From: JAHBWV01 sp964588385
GTDB taxonomy: Bacteria; Planctomycetota; Phycisphaerae; Phycisphaerales; UBA1924
Length of the DNA stretch: 64,000 bases
Assembly: GCA_964588385.1 (NCBI GenBank)
Contig: CAZPPG010000001.1
Coordinates: 1 to 64,000, forward strand
Direction: 5' to 3'
Within the stretch, counting starts at the first letter, position 1. Every line of letters begins with the position of its first letter. Shown in pieces: positions 51,496 to 61,291 of this stretch. The position numbers and the translations under genes are program-made. The notes beneath the pieces are model-generated. The model saw nothing but the letters and a program-made list of their open reading frames with translations. It did no database searches and was not told where the DNA came from.

Positions 51496-51520
51496 GCGTC
51501 TGCGTATCGCGTGAGCCCGC

Positions 51521-53926
51521 TTATCCCGTGCTCCGCACCGTTGTGAGCGCCTTGAACAGCACCGACAGTCCGCGCGGGTTCTTCTCCGGGTCGAGTTCCC
51601 GCACGTACTCCAGCACAATCGTCGTCCGCCCATGCGCCGCGCCCAGCGGCACGCGAATGGTCTGAAAGTCCTGCCCGCCGAACGTGTGGCGAAGCAGCTC
51701 GCGCCCGTTCATGCGCACCACCATCGTCTGCATCGGGTTCTCGTTCCGTCGGCATGTCATCACCAGCGCCCGCTCCCGGCCGTCCGCCTCAAAGACGAGC
51801 GTCGTGCGTCTGCCGACGCCCCATCGCACCTGCGGAAGTTCCCACTGTGGATACGGACCCTCAGGCGGGTCGAGCCCCTCGATCGAAGTCCATCCTCGGA
51901 AACGATCCGCCACTGACACCAGGTCAGCGGGGAACGGCTCGACGAGCTCCTTCTCCGGCGGGAGCGGCGTGAAAATCCAATAGGGACCGAAGCGCTCACT
52001 GAGCGTGTACCTGGTTCCAGATGGGGGATGCTCGACGTACCCCCCGCGATAGGCCGCCCAGATCACCACGTCCGGAGTCGGCGCGGCCGCGCCGGCCTTT
52101 GGCCCGTTCATTCCAAAGAGCGAAGTGAACCGCGCGTCGAGCCCCGCATCCATCATCCCGCGCATGATCAGATACTCGTATCCGCCCGCGTTTCCGATCG
52201 ACGTTCCAATCGTGCGTGGCTCCAACTCCAGCACACGCGCCATCATCCGATCGAGGTTCCCCTTGGCCTCGCGGCAGTGCGGACTGAAGAGGTGCCTGCG
52301 TTCATCCCGCGTGGTGCGGAACACGCTGTCCGGCCCCAGCAGCGGCTTCCGCTCGTTGGTAAGGAGCGAGGGCAAGGCCGCCGCGATCATCGCGAGCGAC
52401 AGAACGCGAGCGATCCACCTCGTCCGGCCCAGACAGAGCACCGGCCCGGCGACCGCGGCCAGAAGGCAGATCGCGGGGATGTGCAGACGAGCGTTCCACA
52501 CCTGCCACTTGAGCAGCACGCACAGCAGCAGGAACCCGGCGTATGACGCAAGGAGCAGAAGAGCAAGGTTCCATGATCGCCTCCGCTTCACGGCGATCAG
52601 TCCGGCGGGCACGAGAACGAAAGCGAGCGCCAGATGAGCCGGACTTCCCGGGCTGTCCTCGTGAAACGGCGTCCACTGCACGACAAACTTCGGCGAGTGC
52701 GCGTACGTCGTCTCCGGCGCGTTGACGTCCGTTCCGAGACCATCATGCAGGCGCACGATCGCAGACTCGAGCCACGCGTTCCACGCGGCACTCGGCAACG
52801 CGGCATGCAATGCAGCATTCCGCACCACGCTTGAGGTGATCGCCACAGGGGAGTGCGACTGGCTCTTGACCTGATAGCCCCCCGCCGTGTCCGGCGGGCC
52901 CAGCGGCCCTCCGTAGACCTCCATGTTCCGAGCCCAGTATCCCGTGTTCAACGCCGCCGCGACTGCGCCGATCACAATACCCGCCGACCAGCACCGCCAG
53001 CCGCGCCGGATCAGCAGCGTCACGCCGATGATCGCACACAGCGGCAGCGCGTAGATCGGTCCCGATCCCTTGGTCAGCAGCGCAAGCCCGAGCGCGGAGC
53101 CGATCATCGCCGCCCGCCCCAGCGAACATCGGCCCTCGATCAAGACCCGCAGCGCGCCATACGCCAGCGCCATGATCCAGAGCGCCAGCACCACGTCGTT
53201 CTTCGCGTTGGAGCCCTGCATCAGCGTCGCCGGCGCGGTCGCCGCTGCCAGCGCGGAGAACACCTGACCCCGCGCATCCGCGCCCAGGTCTCGCGCGATG
53301 AGCGACGCCGTCGAAACCACCAGTACGAACGCAACCCATTGGATCAGATTGTGCCACGCATCTCCACCCGAGAGCGTCATCAGGTGCAGCCCGAGATACT
53401 CCGCCATCGGCGGCATCGTCACCTGACGCAGGTTGTTCGCCGGATACAGCTCCACGCTCCGCTGCTGCATCCACATGACCTGACGCGGCAGGTGATACGC
53501 CATCGCATCTGAGTTGTTCGGGGGCGTCATCGCCGCCAGGAACCCCGTGATCCCCAGCACAATCACGCAGACACAGATGCCGGCCATCAACCAGGGGTCA
53601 CGCTGCGCCGCGCGCGGCGCATCTGGCAGCCCCCGATCGGCGGCGTCCTGCGACCGCACCACGCGGCGCTTCCACGCACGTCCGACGAACACCAGCAACC
53701 CAACCACCGGCACACCCCACCACGCCAGCAACGCAGCGAATCCGATGGAGTGAAACGCACTGAATACCTCGGTGCCGATCACCGTCCACAGGCCTGTCAA
53801 TACCGCGGCCCACAGCGCAGCGCATCGCATCTCGCGCTGGCCACGAGCGCGCGTGAGCACAAATCCCCCAGTGACAAGCAGCAGAACGCACAATGGCAGC
53901 GTTCCCAGCACTGTCTGCACGCTCAT
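51521..53926 (-). CDS. PMT-like (GT-C) membrane glycosyltransferase with lectin-like C-terminal domain
   Basis: About 801 residues. Eleven to thirteen membrane helices lie in the first 520 residues. The extracytoplasmic loop AMTPPNNSDAMAYHLPRQVMWMQQ has the acidic and His residues seen in GT39/GT-C enzymes. A soluble extracytoplasmic domain with a beta-sandwich end (RTTLVFEADGRERALVMTCRR) follows. It probably moves a sugar from a polyprenyl donor onto protein or lipid. ATG 53926 has GGAGGGAC just upstream. It is divergent from the GT2-methyltransferase gene, which could make its lipid-linked donor. Confidence 0.72.
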   Translation of the reverse strand: MSVQTVLGTLPLCVLLLVTGGFVLTRARGQREMRCAALWAAVLTGLWTVIGTEVFSAFHSIGFAALLAWWGVPVVGLLVFVGRAWKRRVVRSQDAADRGLPDAPRAAQRDPWLMAGICVCVIVLGITGFLAAMTPPNNSDAMAYHLPRQVMWMQQRSVELYPANNLRQVTMPPMAEYLGLHLMTLSGGDAWHNLIQWVAFVLVVSTASLIARDLGADARGQVFSALAAATAPATLMQGSNAKNDVVLALWIMALAYGALRVLIEGRCSLGRAAMIGSALGLALLTKGSGPIYALPLCAIIGVTLLIRRGWRCWSAGIVIGAVAAALNTGYWARNMEVYGGPLGPPDTAGGYQVKSQSHSPVAITSSVVRNAALHAALPSAAWNAWLESAIVRLHDGLGTDVNAPETTYAHSPKFVVQWTPFHEDSPGSPAHLALAFVLVPAGLIAVKRRRSWNLALLLLASYAGFLLLCVLLKWQVWNARLHIPAICLLAAVAGPVLCLGRTRWIARVLSLAMIAAALPSLLTNERKPLLGPDSVFRTTRDERRHLFSPHCREAKGNLDRMMARVLELEPRTIGTSIGNAGGYEYLIMRGMMDAGLDARFTSLFGMNGPKAGAAAPTPDVVIWAAYRGGYVEHPPSGTRYTLSERFGPYWIFTPLPPEKELVEPFPADLVSVADRFRGWTSIEGLDPPEGPYPQWELPQVRWGVGRRTTLVFEADGRERALVMTCRRNENPMQTMVVRMNGRELLRHTFGGQDFQTIRVPLGAAHGRTTIVLEYVRELDPEKNPRGLSVLFKALTTVRSTG

Positions 53927-54054
53927 GTCCCTCCGACGCGGCGCGGGCCTCGCGGAGCAAGCGTACACTCTTCTCACGCTCATCGTTCGGGTGGCGCAGG
54001 TTGTTCATAAGCGAGTGAAGCACGGCGTGGTCCGCTCCGGGAGGGGTTGCCGCC

Positions 54055-55602
54055 GTGTCGGGTCCACAGCTTCTTCGAGACGACGCCATGACGCCACCGG
54101 ATCAATACAAGCTTCTCAGCGTGCTCATGCCCGTCTACAACGAGGCACGAACGCTGCGCCGCATCGTCCGCGCCGTGCTCGACAGCCCCATCGAGTTGCA
54201 GATCGAACTCGTGTGCGTGGACGATCGCAGCACCGACGGATCCTGGGAGATCCTGAAGGAACTTGCCGCCGCCGATCCGCGCGTCAAAGTCTTCCGCCAG
54301 GAGAAGAACCAGGGCAAGGGCTCCGCAATTCGTGCCGCCATCTCGCACATGACCGGCGACATCGCGATCATCCAGGACGCCGACCTTGAGTACGACCCGA
54401 CCGAGTACCCGGTTATGCTCGCGCCGATCCTCGCCGGAAAGGCCGACGCCGTCTTCGGCTCGCGCTTCGCGTCCTCGCCCCAGCGCCGCGTCCTGCTCTA
54501 CTGGCACAGCGTCGCCAACCGCCTCCTCACGTGGATCTCCAACGTCCTCAACGACATCAACATCACCGACATGGAGACCTGCTACAAGGCCGTCCGTGCC
54601 GACGTCCTCAAGCAGATCCCCCTGAAGAGCAAGCGCTTCGGCATCGAGCCCGAGCTCACCACCCGTCTGGCCCAGTGGAACCTCCGCATCTATGAGGTCC
54701 CCATCAGCTACCATGGACGCACCGCCGCCGAAGGGAAGAAGATCGGGCTCAAGGACGCGTTCGAAGCCCTCTGGTGCCTCTTCAAGTTCCGCTTCATCGA
54801 TACGCGCTTCACCACGCACGACGGCTACTACATCCTCCAGAGCGTCCGCCGCGCCAGGGGCTTCAACAAGTGGATGCTCGCGCAGTTCCGTTCCCACGTC
54901 GGGGCCCGCGTCTGCGAGGCCGGCTGCGGCATCGGCAACTTCACCGAACTCCTCCTCGATCGCGAGCGCCTCTGCTGCCTCGACTACGACCCCTTCTACG
55001 TCGAGATGATCGAGCGCCGCTTCGGACACATGGAGAATGTCCGAGTCGCGTGGAACGATCTGGCCGAACCCGTCGGCCTCGACTCGCTCCGCGCCGAACG
55101 GTTCGACACCATCATCTCACTCAATGTCATCGAGCACATCGAGAAGGACCAGGATGTCCTCGGTCACTTCTACGACATCCTCGCTCCCGGCGGCTGCGCC
55201 ATCGTTCTCGTCCCCTGCCATCCCTGGCTGTACACGGCCTGCGACAAGACCCTTGGCCACTTCCGCCGCTACACGCCCGATGAACTCCGCCAGAAGTTCG
55301 TCGCCGCGGGTTTCGAGATCGTCTCCGCGCAGCAGTTCAACCGTCTTGGCACGCTCGGCTGGTGGGCCAGCGGCCTGCTCAAGAAGCGCGAGCTCTCCCC
55401 CTTCCAGATGAAGGTCTACGAGCTGCTCATGCCCCTGGCCCGACTCATGGACCGCCTCAAAATCGGCCCCGGACTCAGTCTCATCGTCGTCGGCCGCAAG
55501 CCGGTGAAGGAGCCCGCAAACGAGGTCGATCCCCCGGAGGTCATCGTGCGATCGGGCTCTCTGCCGGTTCCGCGCGGCGTCTCCGCGCCCAGCCGCACCT
55601 GA
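54055..55602 (+). CDS. GT2 glycosyltransferase fused to a SAM methyltransferase
   Basis: A 515-residue two-domain cytosolic protein. Residues 15-245 are a GT-A fold of the dolichol-phosphate-mannose-synthase type, with SVLMPVYNEARTLRRIV, VDDRSTDGSW, and the donor site IQDADLEYDP. Residues 265-490 are a class I methyltransferase, with CEAGCGIGNFTELLLDRERL, the LNVIEHIEKD loop and a C-terminal Arg-rich sheet. The chain could glycosylate polyprenyl phosphate and methylate a sugar or lipid. GTG 54055 is chosen for the strong GGGAGGGG eight bases upstream; ATG 54088 is an alternative. It faces away from the PMT-like gene. Confidence 0.87.
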   Translation: MSGPQLLRDDAMTPPDQYKLLSVLMPVYNEARTLRRIVRAVLDSPIELQIELVCVDDRSTDGSWEILKELAAADPRVKVFRQEKNQGKGSAIRAAISHMTGDIAIIQDADLEYDPTEYPVMLAPILAGKADAVFGSRFASSPQRRVLLYWHSVANRLLTWISNVLNDINITDMETCYKAVRADVLKQIPLKSKRFGIEPELTTRLAQWNLRIYEVPISYHGRTAAEGKKIGLKDAFEALWCLFKFRFIDTRFTTHDGYYILQSVRRARGFNKWMLAQFRSHVGARVCEAGCGIGNFTELLLDRERLCCLDYDPFYVEMIERRFGHMENVRVAWNDLAEPVGLDSLRAERFDTIISLNVIEHIEKDQDVLGHFYDILAPGGCAIVLVPCHPWLYTACDKTLGHFRRYTPDELRQKFVAAGFEIVSAQQFNRLGTLGWWASGLLKKRELSPFQMKVYELLMPLARLMDRLKIGPGLSLIVVGRKPVKEPANEVDPPEVIVRSGSLPVPRGVSAPSRT

Positions 55603-55625
55603 CCCCCGCGCTGCACGCGCTTCCA

Positions 55626-58600
55626 TCATCTCCGGAGCTGCTCCAGGATGAACGGATCCTTGATCTCTCCATCACGCGCGAAGAGCAGGATCTTGCTGAG
55701 GATCTCGGCTGTCTTTGGGTCGTCATCGGCGAAGGGGAGGAAGAGGCGGCCGCGATGCTGGGCGCCGACGGCGACGACCTCGACGGAGCCGCCCGGGAGC
55801 ATGTGGACGCCGCCGCTGCCAAGGTGGACGCTGTAATCGCCGCGCTCACCCTTGATGATCGCGTGGGTGTCCTTGAACTTCACATTTGAGAGCTTGAGGA
55901 GTGCGCAGGTCTCGCGCGCCAGGGATGCGCGGGATTCGACCGTGGACTCGCTGGCCTCTGGGTCGACGCCGCCACGGTGGGCGACGCTGACGGCCAGATC
56001 GACATCGCGCATCACCTCGCTGAAGACACGGGCCGGAACGTCGGTGAGCTTGATCGGGTCGTGCGAGCCGAGCGGTCGGAAGGCGATGGACTGGACCGTG
56101 AGTCCCTCGACCTCGGCGGGGGTGTAAAAGGTCTCGTCGAAGGAGAGGAACGCGCGGACGCGCTCATGGTGGAACGTGCGCTGGACGCCATCGTCCGGGC
56201 GAACGACCCAGCCCCGTGAGCCCAGGAGCGCGATCGCCTGGCGCGGCTGGACCTGGTGCCCGGCGTAGCGCGTGCTCTCTGACTTGCCCTTCTTCTCGGC
56301 GGGCGTCGGGACGTACAACTCGCGGAAGATCTGCTTGAAGGGCTGGATGCGTTCGGCGGCGAAGCACTCGCGTTGCCAGCCGGACCATGCGCCCGATTCG
56401 AGCAGGTCGTGCGGGTGGGCGACGCGGAAGCTCTCTTTCTCACGGAGCGCGGATGTGTCGCCCTCCATGTCGCGAAGTCGCGTCGCGCCGGATTCGGCAT
56501 AGCCCAGGCGGGGCGACTTGCCATCGCCGACAAGGATGAGCCGCTCGAGCATGGGGCGCAGGACCGGGTGGGCACAGAGCGTGCGGAGCTCGGCGCCGGT
56601 GAAAGGGTCGCCGCGGCACATCGCGGCTTCGAGCGACTGGCGGACGCGCGACTTCTGTTTCTTGAGCTCGCGCGAGCGTTCGAGGAGTTCGGCGATCTCC
56701 GGGGTCTTCTTCGCGGCGGCGGGGATGGAGGCAAGCCGCTTGCCCTTCTTGTCGCAGGCGACCGACACGCCGCCGGTCTCGTCGATGGAGAGGGTCACGG
56801 TGACATCGCCGGACTTTCGCGTGAGTGAGCCCTCGCCGAGGTCGCCGGAGGCCTCGATCTCCATCGCCCACTGGAGGCGCTGCGGATCGGCGTAGCCGGC
56901 GGTGCGAGCGAGGTTGTCGAGGCCGATCTCGACGGCGCGTTTCTCGGAGGCCTGGAGCATGGAGCCGCCGTGCTTGCGGCTGGTACGGCGCATCTCCTGC
57001 ATCACGAGGTATCGATCCTTCAGTTCTTTGCGCCCGGCGTCGCCGGAGGGAAGGGGCACGAGTCCGAGGGCGCGGACCGCATCCTGCGTTCGTTTGGTCG
57101 CGATGGCTTTCTTGAGGTCGGCAGACTTCGTGCGTCCGAGGATGGCGTCGGCGAAGACCTGGGCGCGTTTGTGGTTGGCGCCGGCCGCGGCGGCTTTGGC
57201 GAGGGCGTAGACCTGGCTCCACCGCTTCTCGCCGAGCGCTTTGTAGACACGGAGGAACCAGGCGCGATCGACCGCCCCGTCCTTGAAGTCCTCGCGATCG
57301 ACGACGGTGCGTTCGGCGACTCGGGAGCGCCAGACAGTGCGGACTTCATCCGCGTATGACATCTGCGATTCGCTGTTCTTGGCGTGCGCGTGGATCCACC
57401 AGGACGCGTCTTCCAGCCCTGCCCAGCCGAGGTGTCGCTCGACGTGGCCCGCCCACTGCGGGGCGTAGAGGGCGAGTTCGACGAGGCGTGTCTCGGAGAG
57501 GTCGTGCTGCCGGACGAGCTGGCTGAATGAGGCGTCGTTATCTTCGGACGCGGGGAGGGAGTAAACGATGAGGCGGCAGAGGGAAGTGGACCGGTCTGTT
57601 CCGTAGAGGTAGCCCCGCTTGAGCGACCGTCCCTTCAGTGCGGCGATGGCGCGCAGAGCGATGGCCGCACCTTCGAAGAGCTCGAGTTCTTCCACAACTG
57701 GCGCAGCGGCGGTGCTCGCATCGCCCCGGGCGATCTCGATCTCGGCAGCGCGCTCCCGTATCCTCTTCAAGCCGTCGATCACGACCTGGCAACGGTACCG
57801 ACCTGAGAGATGGGGGCCGAGACTCCATCTGTCCATGATGTGGTCGCGCCACTCTTCGCCGTCGTGCTCTTGGATCGCAAGGCGAAAGAAATCGATCTCA
57901 TCCGCCTCGTTCGCGTTCGCGGCGGCGGCGAACTCGACGAGGTTGGGGCGGGGCATGTTGCCGTCCGGGTGGCTGCTCCAGCTATGCCGCTTCTGGTGGT
58001 GATTCTTCGCTCGTTTCTCTTCTAAGGGACCGCGCAGCACACGCTGGTAATAATCGGGCCAAGCGGCATCCACCATGCGGTAAAGCCGATAGAGCCGAAG
58101 TCGAGCAGCGGCGGCGCTATCTCCGGGGAGCGCGGGAATGAGAGTGTGAATGTATCGAGCCCACGACTCGAAGGACAGCTCGATCGCCGTCGACTTTGGA
58201 CGCGTCCGACGATCGCTCTCATTGCCGGGAACGCGATCAATGAAACTGCCCCTGGCAATCGCGCCTTCGGCTTGATGGAGCAGCGTGTCCACCGTCGGTG
58301 ACTCGAGCAGACGAAACATGAGCCATCTGATGATGTGTGCGGCCAACGGCAGCGGCGCTCTCGGCGCTGGTGTTGGCAAGATGGCCTTGATGCTAGAGAG
58401 CCACTTGCCTCGATCTCCCCATCCACCGCCGTCTATAAAGACGTCGATGAGCCACGCCAGGAGGAGGACACGTGTAGCCGTTTCTCCATAGGCCGTGGCC
58501 TGACTATTCCACCAGCCGAGCCACAGTTCCGCGTGCTGCATCTCACCAAGATCGAGACTGCCGTCCGCAGTGCGGTATGACGTCCATTGAGAGCGTCTAC

Positions 58601-60758
58601 CCACTCCATCGCCCGGATTCCACAACTGGTACGGGTAGGCTCCGCCTAGCACCATGTCCTGACTTGGATCCTCGGAATCTCTCGAACCAGAGATCGGCAG
58701 ATCTCGATTGGCCTGCATCAGCCGCTCCAGCGACATGAGCATCGAGATCGCCTCGCGCGTCATCACCAGCGGCTCGAACGTCCGCGGCTTGGGCACCGAG
58801 TCCGGCGGGATCAGCACCCGCTCCGGAGGAACCAGCCCGAGGCAATCGCGCAGCGTCGGTACCACGATGTGGCCCTTGCGGGCGGTGGCCAGGAGCGATT
58901 CCACGCGGGCATCCGGCTTCGTGTTGTTGGTTGAGCCGGCGAGTGTGCCTGATGCACGCGTCGCCTCTGCCGCCACGCGATCGACCGATCGCTTTGCGCC
59001 CGCCATCTGCGCAAGGATCTCTGCGCCGGCCAGATGTTGCTCGACGCCGGCAGCCCCGAGCAGGCGGCTTGCGCTCGCCAGCGCGTCCTCATCGCTCTGC
59101 GTCAGAAGCCGCTCGATCCCCTTGGTGCGAATGTCCGATGCCTTGCGCGCGAGCAGTTCCTCGATGCGGTCTCGTTCCGCGGGTGTGAGCGGGTGGGGTG
59201 AAAGAACCCTGAACGCGGCCTCCCGCGTCTCTTTCGCCGCATCCCCCAGAAGTGCGATGAGCGCGGCCTGTGCCTCGGGCTTCAGGGGTCTTGGCTTTCC
59301 GCTCTTGCTTTCGGCCGCGTGTCTCAGGCCCTGTGCCAGGCCGATGCCGAGCGCGACCTCGCGCCTTTCCCTGGGGCCAAGCTTCTCCAAGCGCGGGATC
59401 AGTTCCTCTTTCCGGCTCGCGGGCGCGATTCGCACCAGCGGGCCGCCCACGAACGCCGTACCCAGTGTCGCGACCGTCCACGGCCAGATGATCGGCTCGA
59501 GTTTCTTGGGCTTCGTCGCCGCGGCACGGTCGAACACGCTCGCCAGCGCGTCGAAGAGTGCGTCCGTCTTGAAGGATTCCGGTGCGTCGATGGGCGCGGC
59601 CTGTTCGATCGCTCTCACCCCGCCCGCCGCCACACGCTCGTCAGGGTCCTTCAGGGCAGCGATGATCACCGGCAGGAACTCGGGCACTCCTGCCATCTGG
59701 GCGATCGCGACCGCCGCGAATCTCTTCTCCGGATCCTCGTCTTTGACCAGTTCCGCCGCTCGCTTGGCCGCAGCACCCAGGTCGCGGAACGCGACGCACC
59801 AGAGGGCCATGTACGCCTCTTCGCCGCTCCCCGCCGCGAGGGCCTTGTCGCGAGCCCGGTCGTCGGTGAGGTACAGATGCGCGCGATCGACCTGCTTCTG
59901 GATCACCGCCGGGCCGATCGAGTCCCAGCGCAGCCCGAACCAGACATCCGCGGCTCGCACGACCGATGAGAAGCGGACGAGCCTCTCCTCTCTGATCAGG
60001 TCCAGAGACCTGATGAACGCGTCGGGGTGGCACTCGTGGATGGACTCGAGGATCGCTTGGCGAAGTCCTTCTTCGCGCTTGCCGTTGAGCAAGAGGTCCG
60101 CGACGAACTCCCATGCGTCGACCCGCTTGGACATGAGCAGGGCCGCGATCACATCGATCGACATCTCGCCGACGGGGTGGGTGTTCGTGGCGGATGCCTT
60201 GAGAATCTCGAAGACTCGATCGCCAGTCTTGTCGCCGATATCGATCGCGCCCGCGAGCACTGCCGCGACATGGCAGTCGTTGTTGTGCAGGTGCGTGATC
60301 CACGCCGCGAGCCATTCGGGATCGGCGTCGTATCCGACGAGTGCCCCTACGACGTTCACGAACCAGACGCCGCGGGTAAAGGTCAGGTGTCGCTTGGCGC
60401 TGCCCGCTCGGAAGGGGACGCGCGCACTGAAATAGTTGTCGGCTTCGATGAAGGCGGCCCGGCGCGGCAGGTCGCGCCACGCCCGATCGAGGGCCGGTGC
60501 CAGTTTCGGGAAGACTGCCTCAAAGAGCGCAAGCCGGTCTGCATCGGAGAGCGACTCGAGTTCCTTGCCGATCGCCCGGAGCTCAGCGTCGGAGTGCGAG
60601 TTGCGATGATGGCCCTTCTTGATCGTGAGGGCGGCCTTGGCGATCGTCGCGGTGCGATCCAGTATGAAGCCCGGAATGTTGGCGCGACGATCGCGCAGCC
60701 AGTGGCTCTCGTTCTTCGCGTGGAACTTCTCCAGTTCCTCCGAGCGGTCCTTCCGCAT
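55626..60758 (-). CDS. Giant DUF5724/DUF4132-type protein
   Basis: A 1710-residue soluble protein. The first two thirds are helical, with HEAT-like repeats (DEDPEKRFAAVAIAQMAG; KDPDERVAAGGVRAIEQAA). The C-terminal 300 residues match the DUF4132 pattern: YAGHQVQPRQAIALLGSRGW, then FYTPAEVEGLTVQSIAFRPL, and IKDPFILEQL at the end. The domains occur in YehI-like proteins, often encoded with MoxR/VWA or small partner proteins, and have been proposed to act in conflict or regulatory systems. No enzymatic motif is evident. Start 60758 has GGGAGGA well placed. It lies 71 bp after a partner gene in the same orientation. Confidence 0.8.
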   Translation of the reverse strand: MRKDRSEELEKFHAKNESHWLRDRRANIPGFILDRTATIAKAALTIKKGHHRNSHSDAELRAIGKELESLSDADRLALFEAVFPKLAPALDRAWRDLPRRAAFIEADNYFSARVPFRAGSAKRHLTFTRGVWFVNVVGALVGYDADPEWLAAWITHLHNNDCHVAAVLAGAIDIGDKTGDRVFEILKASATNTHPVGEMSIDVIAALLMSKRVDAWEFVADLLLNGKREEGLRQAILESIHECHPDAFIRSLDLIREERLVRFSSVVRAADVWFGLRWDSIGPAVIQKQVDRAHLYLTDDRARDKALAAGSGEEAYMALWCVAFRDLGAAAKRAAELVKDEDPEKRFAAVAIAQMAGVPEFLPVIIAALKDPDERVAAGGVRAIEQAAPIDAPESFKTDALFDALASVFDRAAATKPKKLEPIIWPWTVATLGTAFVGGPLVRIAPASRKEELIPRLEKLGPRERREVALGIGLAQGLRHAAESKSGKPRPLKPEAQAALIALLGDAAKETREAAFRVLSPHPLTPAERDRIEELLARKASDIRTKGIERLLTQSDEDALASASRLLGAAGVEQHLAGAEILAQMAGAKRSVDRVAAEATRASGTLAGSTNNTKPDARVESLLATARKGHIVVPTLRDCLGLVPPERVLIPPDSVPKPRTFEPLVMTREAISMLMSLERLMQANRDLPISGSRDSEDPSQDMVLGGAYPYQLWNPGDGVGRRSQWTSYRTADGSLDLGEMQHAELWLGWWNSQATAYGETATRVLLLAWLIDVFIDGGGWGDRGKWLSSIKAILPTPAPRAPLPLAAHIIRWLMFRLLESPTVDTLLHQAEGAIARGSFIDRVPGNESDRRTRPKSTAIELSFESWARYIHTLIPALPGDSAAAARLRLYRLYRMVDAAWPDYYQRVLRGPLEEKRAKNHHQKRHSWSSHPDGNMPRPNLVEFAAAANANEADEIDFFRLAIQEHDGEEWRDHIMDRWSLGPHLSGRYRCQVVIDGLKRIRERAAEIEIARGDASTAAAPVVEELELFEGAAIALRAIAALKGRSLKRGYLYGTDRSTSLCRLIVYSLPASEDNDASFSQLVRQHDLSETRLVELALYAPQWAGHVERHLGWAGLEDASWWIHAHAKNSESQMSYADEVRTVWRSRVAERTVVDREDFKDGAVDRAWFLRVYKALGEKRWSQVYALAKAAAAGANHKRAQVFADAILGRTKSADLKKAIATKRTQDAVRALGLVPLPSGDAGRKELKDRYLVMQEMRRTSRKHGGSMLQASEKRAVEIGLDNLARTAGYADPQRLQWAMEIEASGDLGEGSLTRKSGDVTVTLSIDETGGVSVACDKKGKRLASIPAAAKKTPEIAELLERSRELKKQKSRVRQSLEAAMCRGDPFTGAELRTLCAHPVLRPMLERLILVGDGKSPRLGYAESGATRLRDMEGDTSALREKESFRVAHPHDLLESGAWSGWQRECFAAERIQPFKQIFRELYVPTPAEKKGKSESTRYAGHQVQPRQAIALLGSRGWVVRPDDGVQRTFHHERVRAFLSFDETFYTPAEVEGLTVQSIAFRPLGSHDPIKLTDVPARVFSEVMRDVDLAVSVAHRGGVDPEASESTVESRASLARETCALLKLSNVKFKDTHAIIKGERGDYSVHLGSGGVHMLPGGSVEVVAVGAQHRGRLFLPFADDDPKTAEILSKILLFARDGEIKDPFILEQLRR

Positions 60759-60829
60759 GCACGGTCCTCCCGGGCGCAGCACGCGCCGCCCCGCGCCGTT
60801 TCGCGGGACGGGCAAGATACCACACAGAC

Positions 60830-61291
60830 TCACGCGCCTGCAAGGAATGTGAGTCGGATGAACACGATCCGGGAGTCCGGACGGAGCCGGACGACTCGAT
60901 CCAGGTCCTTGTACTCCTCGTCGTCGATCACCACGAGGTAGAGCCCGTCCTCGAAGGCCTCCAGTGCCGCGCCGATGGCCTCTTCCATGTTCACGCGACG
61001 TGGCGTCGATCGTCCCTCCGGCGAGACTCGCCCCTTCTCACGCCCCTCTTCGATCTGGCGGGCAGAGAGCACGCGGTCAAGCCGTCGCTCCGCGGCACGC
61101 TCTCTGAACGACTCGACCTCGATCCTGACCAGCCGCTCGATCAGCATGCGAAGCGTGAGGTCCTCGCCCTCCTCACCCCATTCCGGACCGAGTGGTATTG
61201 ACCAATCCGCAAACAGGGCGCGGCGCGAGCTAAGAGAGCGTGCGGTCACGACGGGCATGGTGTCAGCATACTCGGTCTCGGTCAGGATCAC
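60830..61291 (-). CDS. Small conserved partner of the DUF4132 protein
   Basis: A 153-residue cytosolic protein. The N-terminal half is helical and charged (LTLRMLIERLVRIEVESFRERA). The C-terminal half is a ubiquitin-like or ferredoxin-like small sheet: VNMEEAIGAALEAFEDGLYLV, DDEEYKDLDRVVRLRPDSRI and VFIRLTFLAGA. Similar proteins with a VTFLRL-type ending occur next to DUF4132 genes. The start is a GTG inside a GTGA overlap with the upstream gene (61291), implying coupled translation. Its function is unknown; binding to the giant protein is inferred from the operon. Confidence 0.7.
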   Translation of the reverse strand: MILTETEYADTMPVVTARSLSSRRALFADWSIPLGPEWGEEGEDLTLRMLIERLVRIEVESFRERAAERRLDRVLSARQIEEGREKGRVSPEGRSTPRRVNMEEAIGAALEAFEDGLYLVVIDDEEYKDLDRVVRLRPDSRIVFIRLTFLAGA

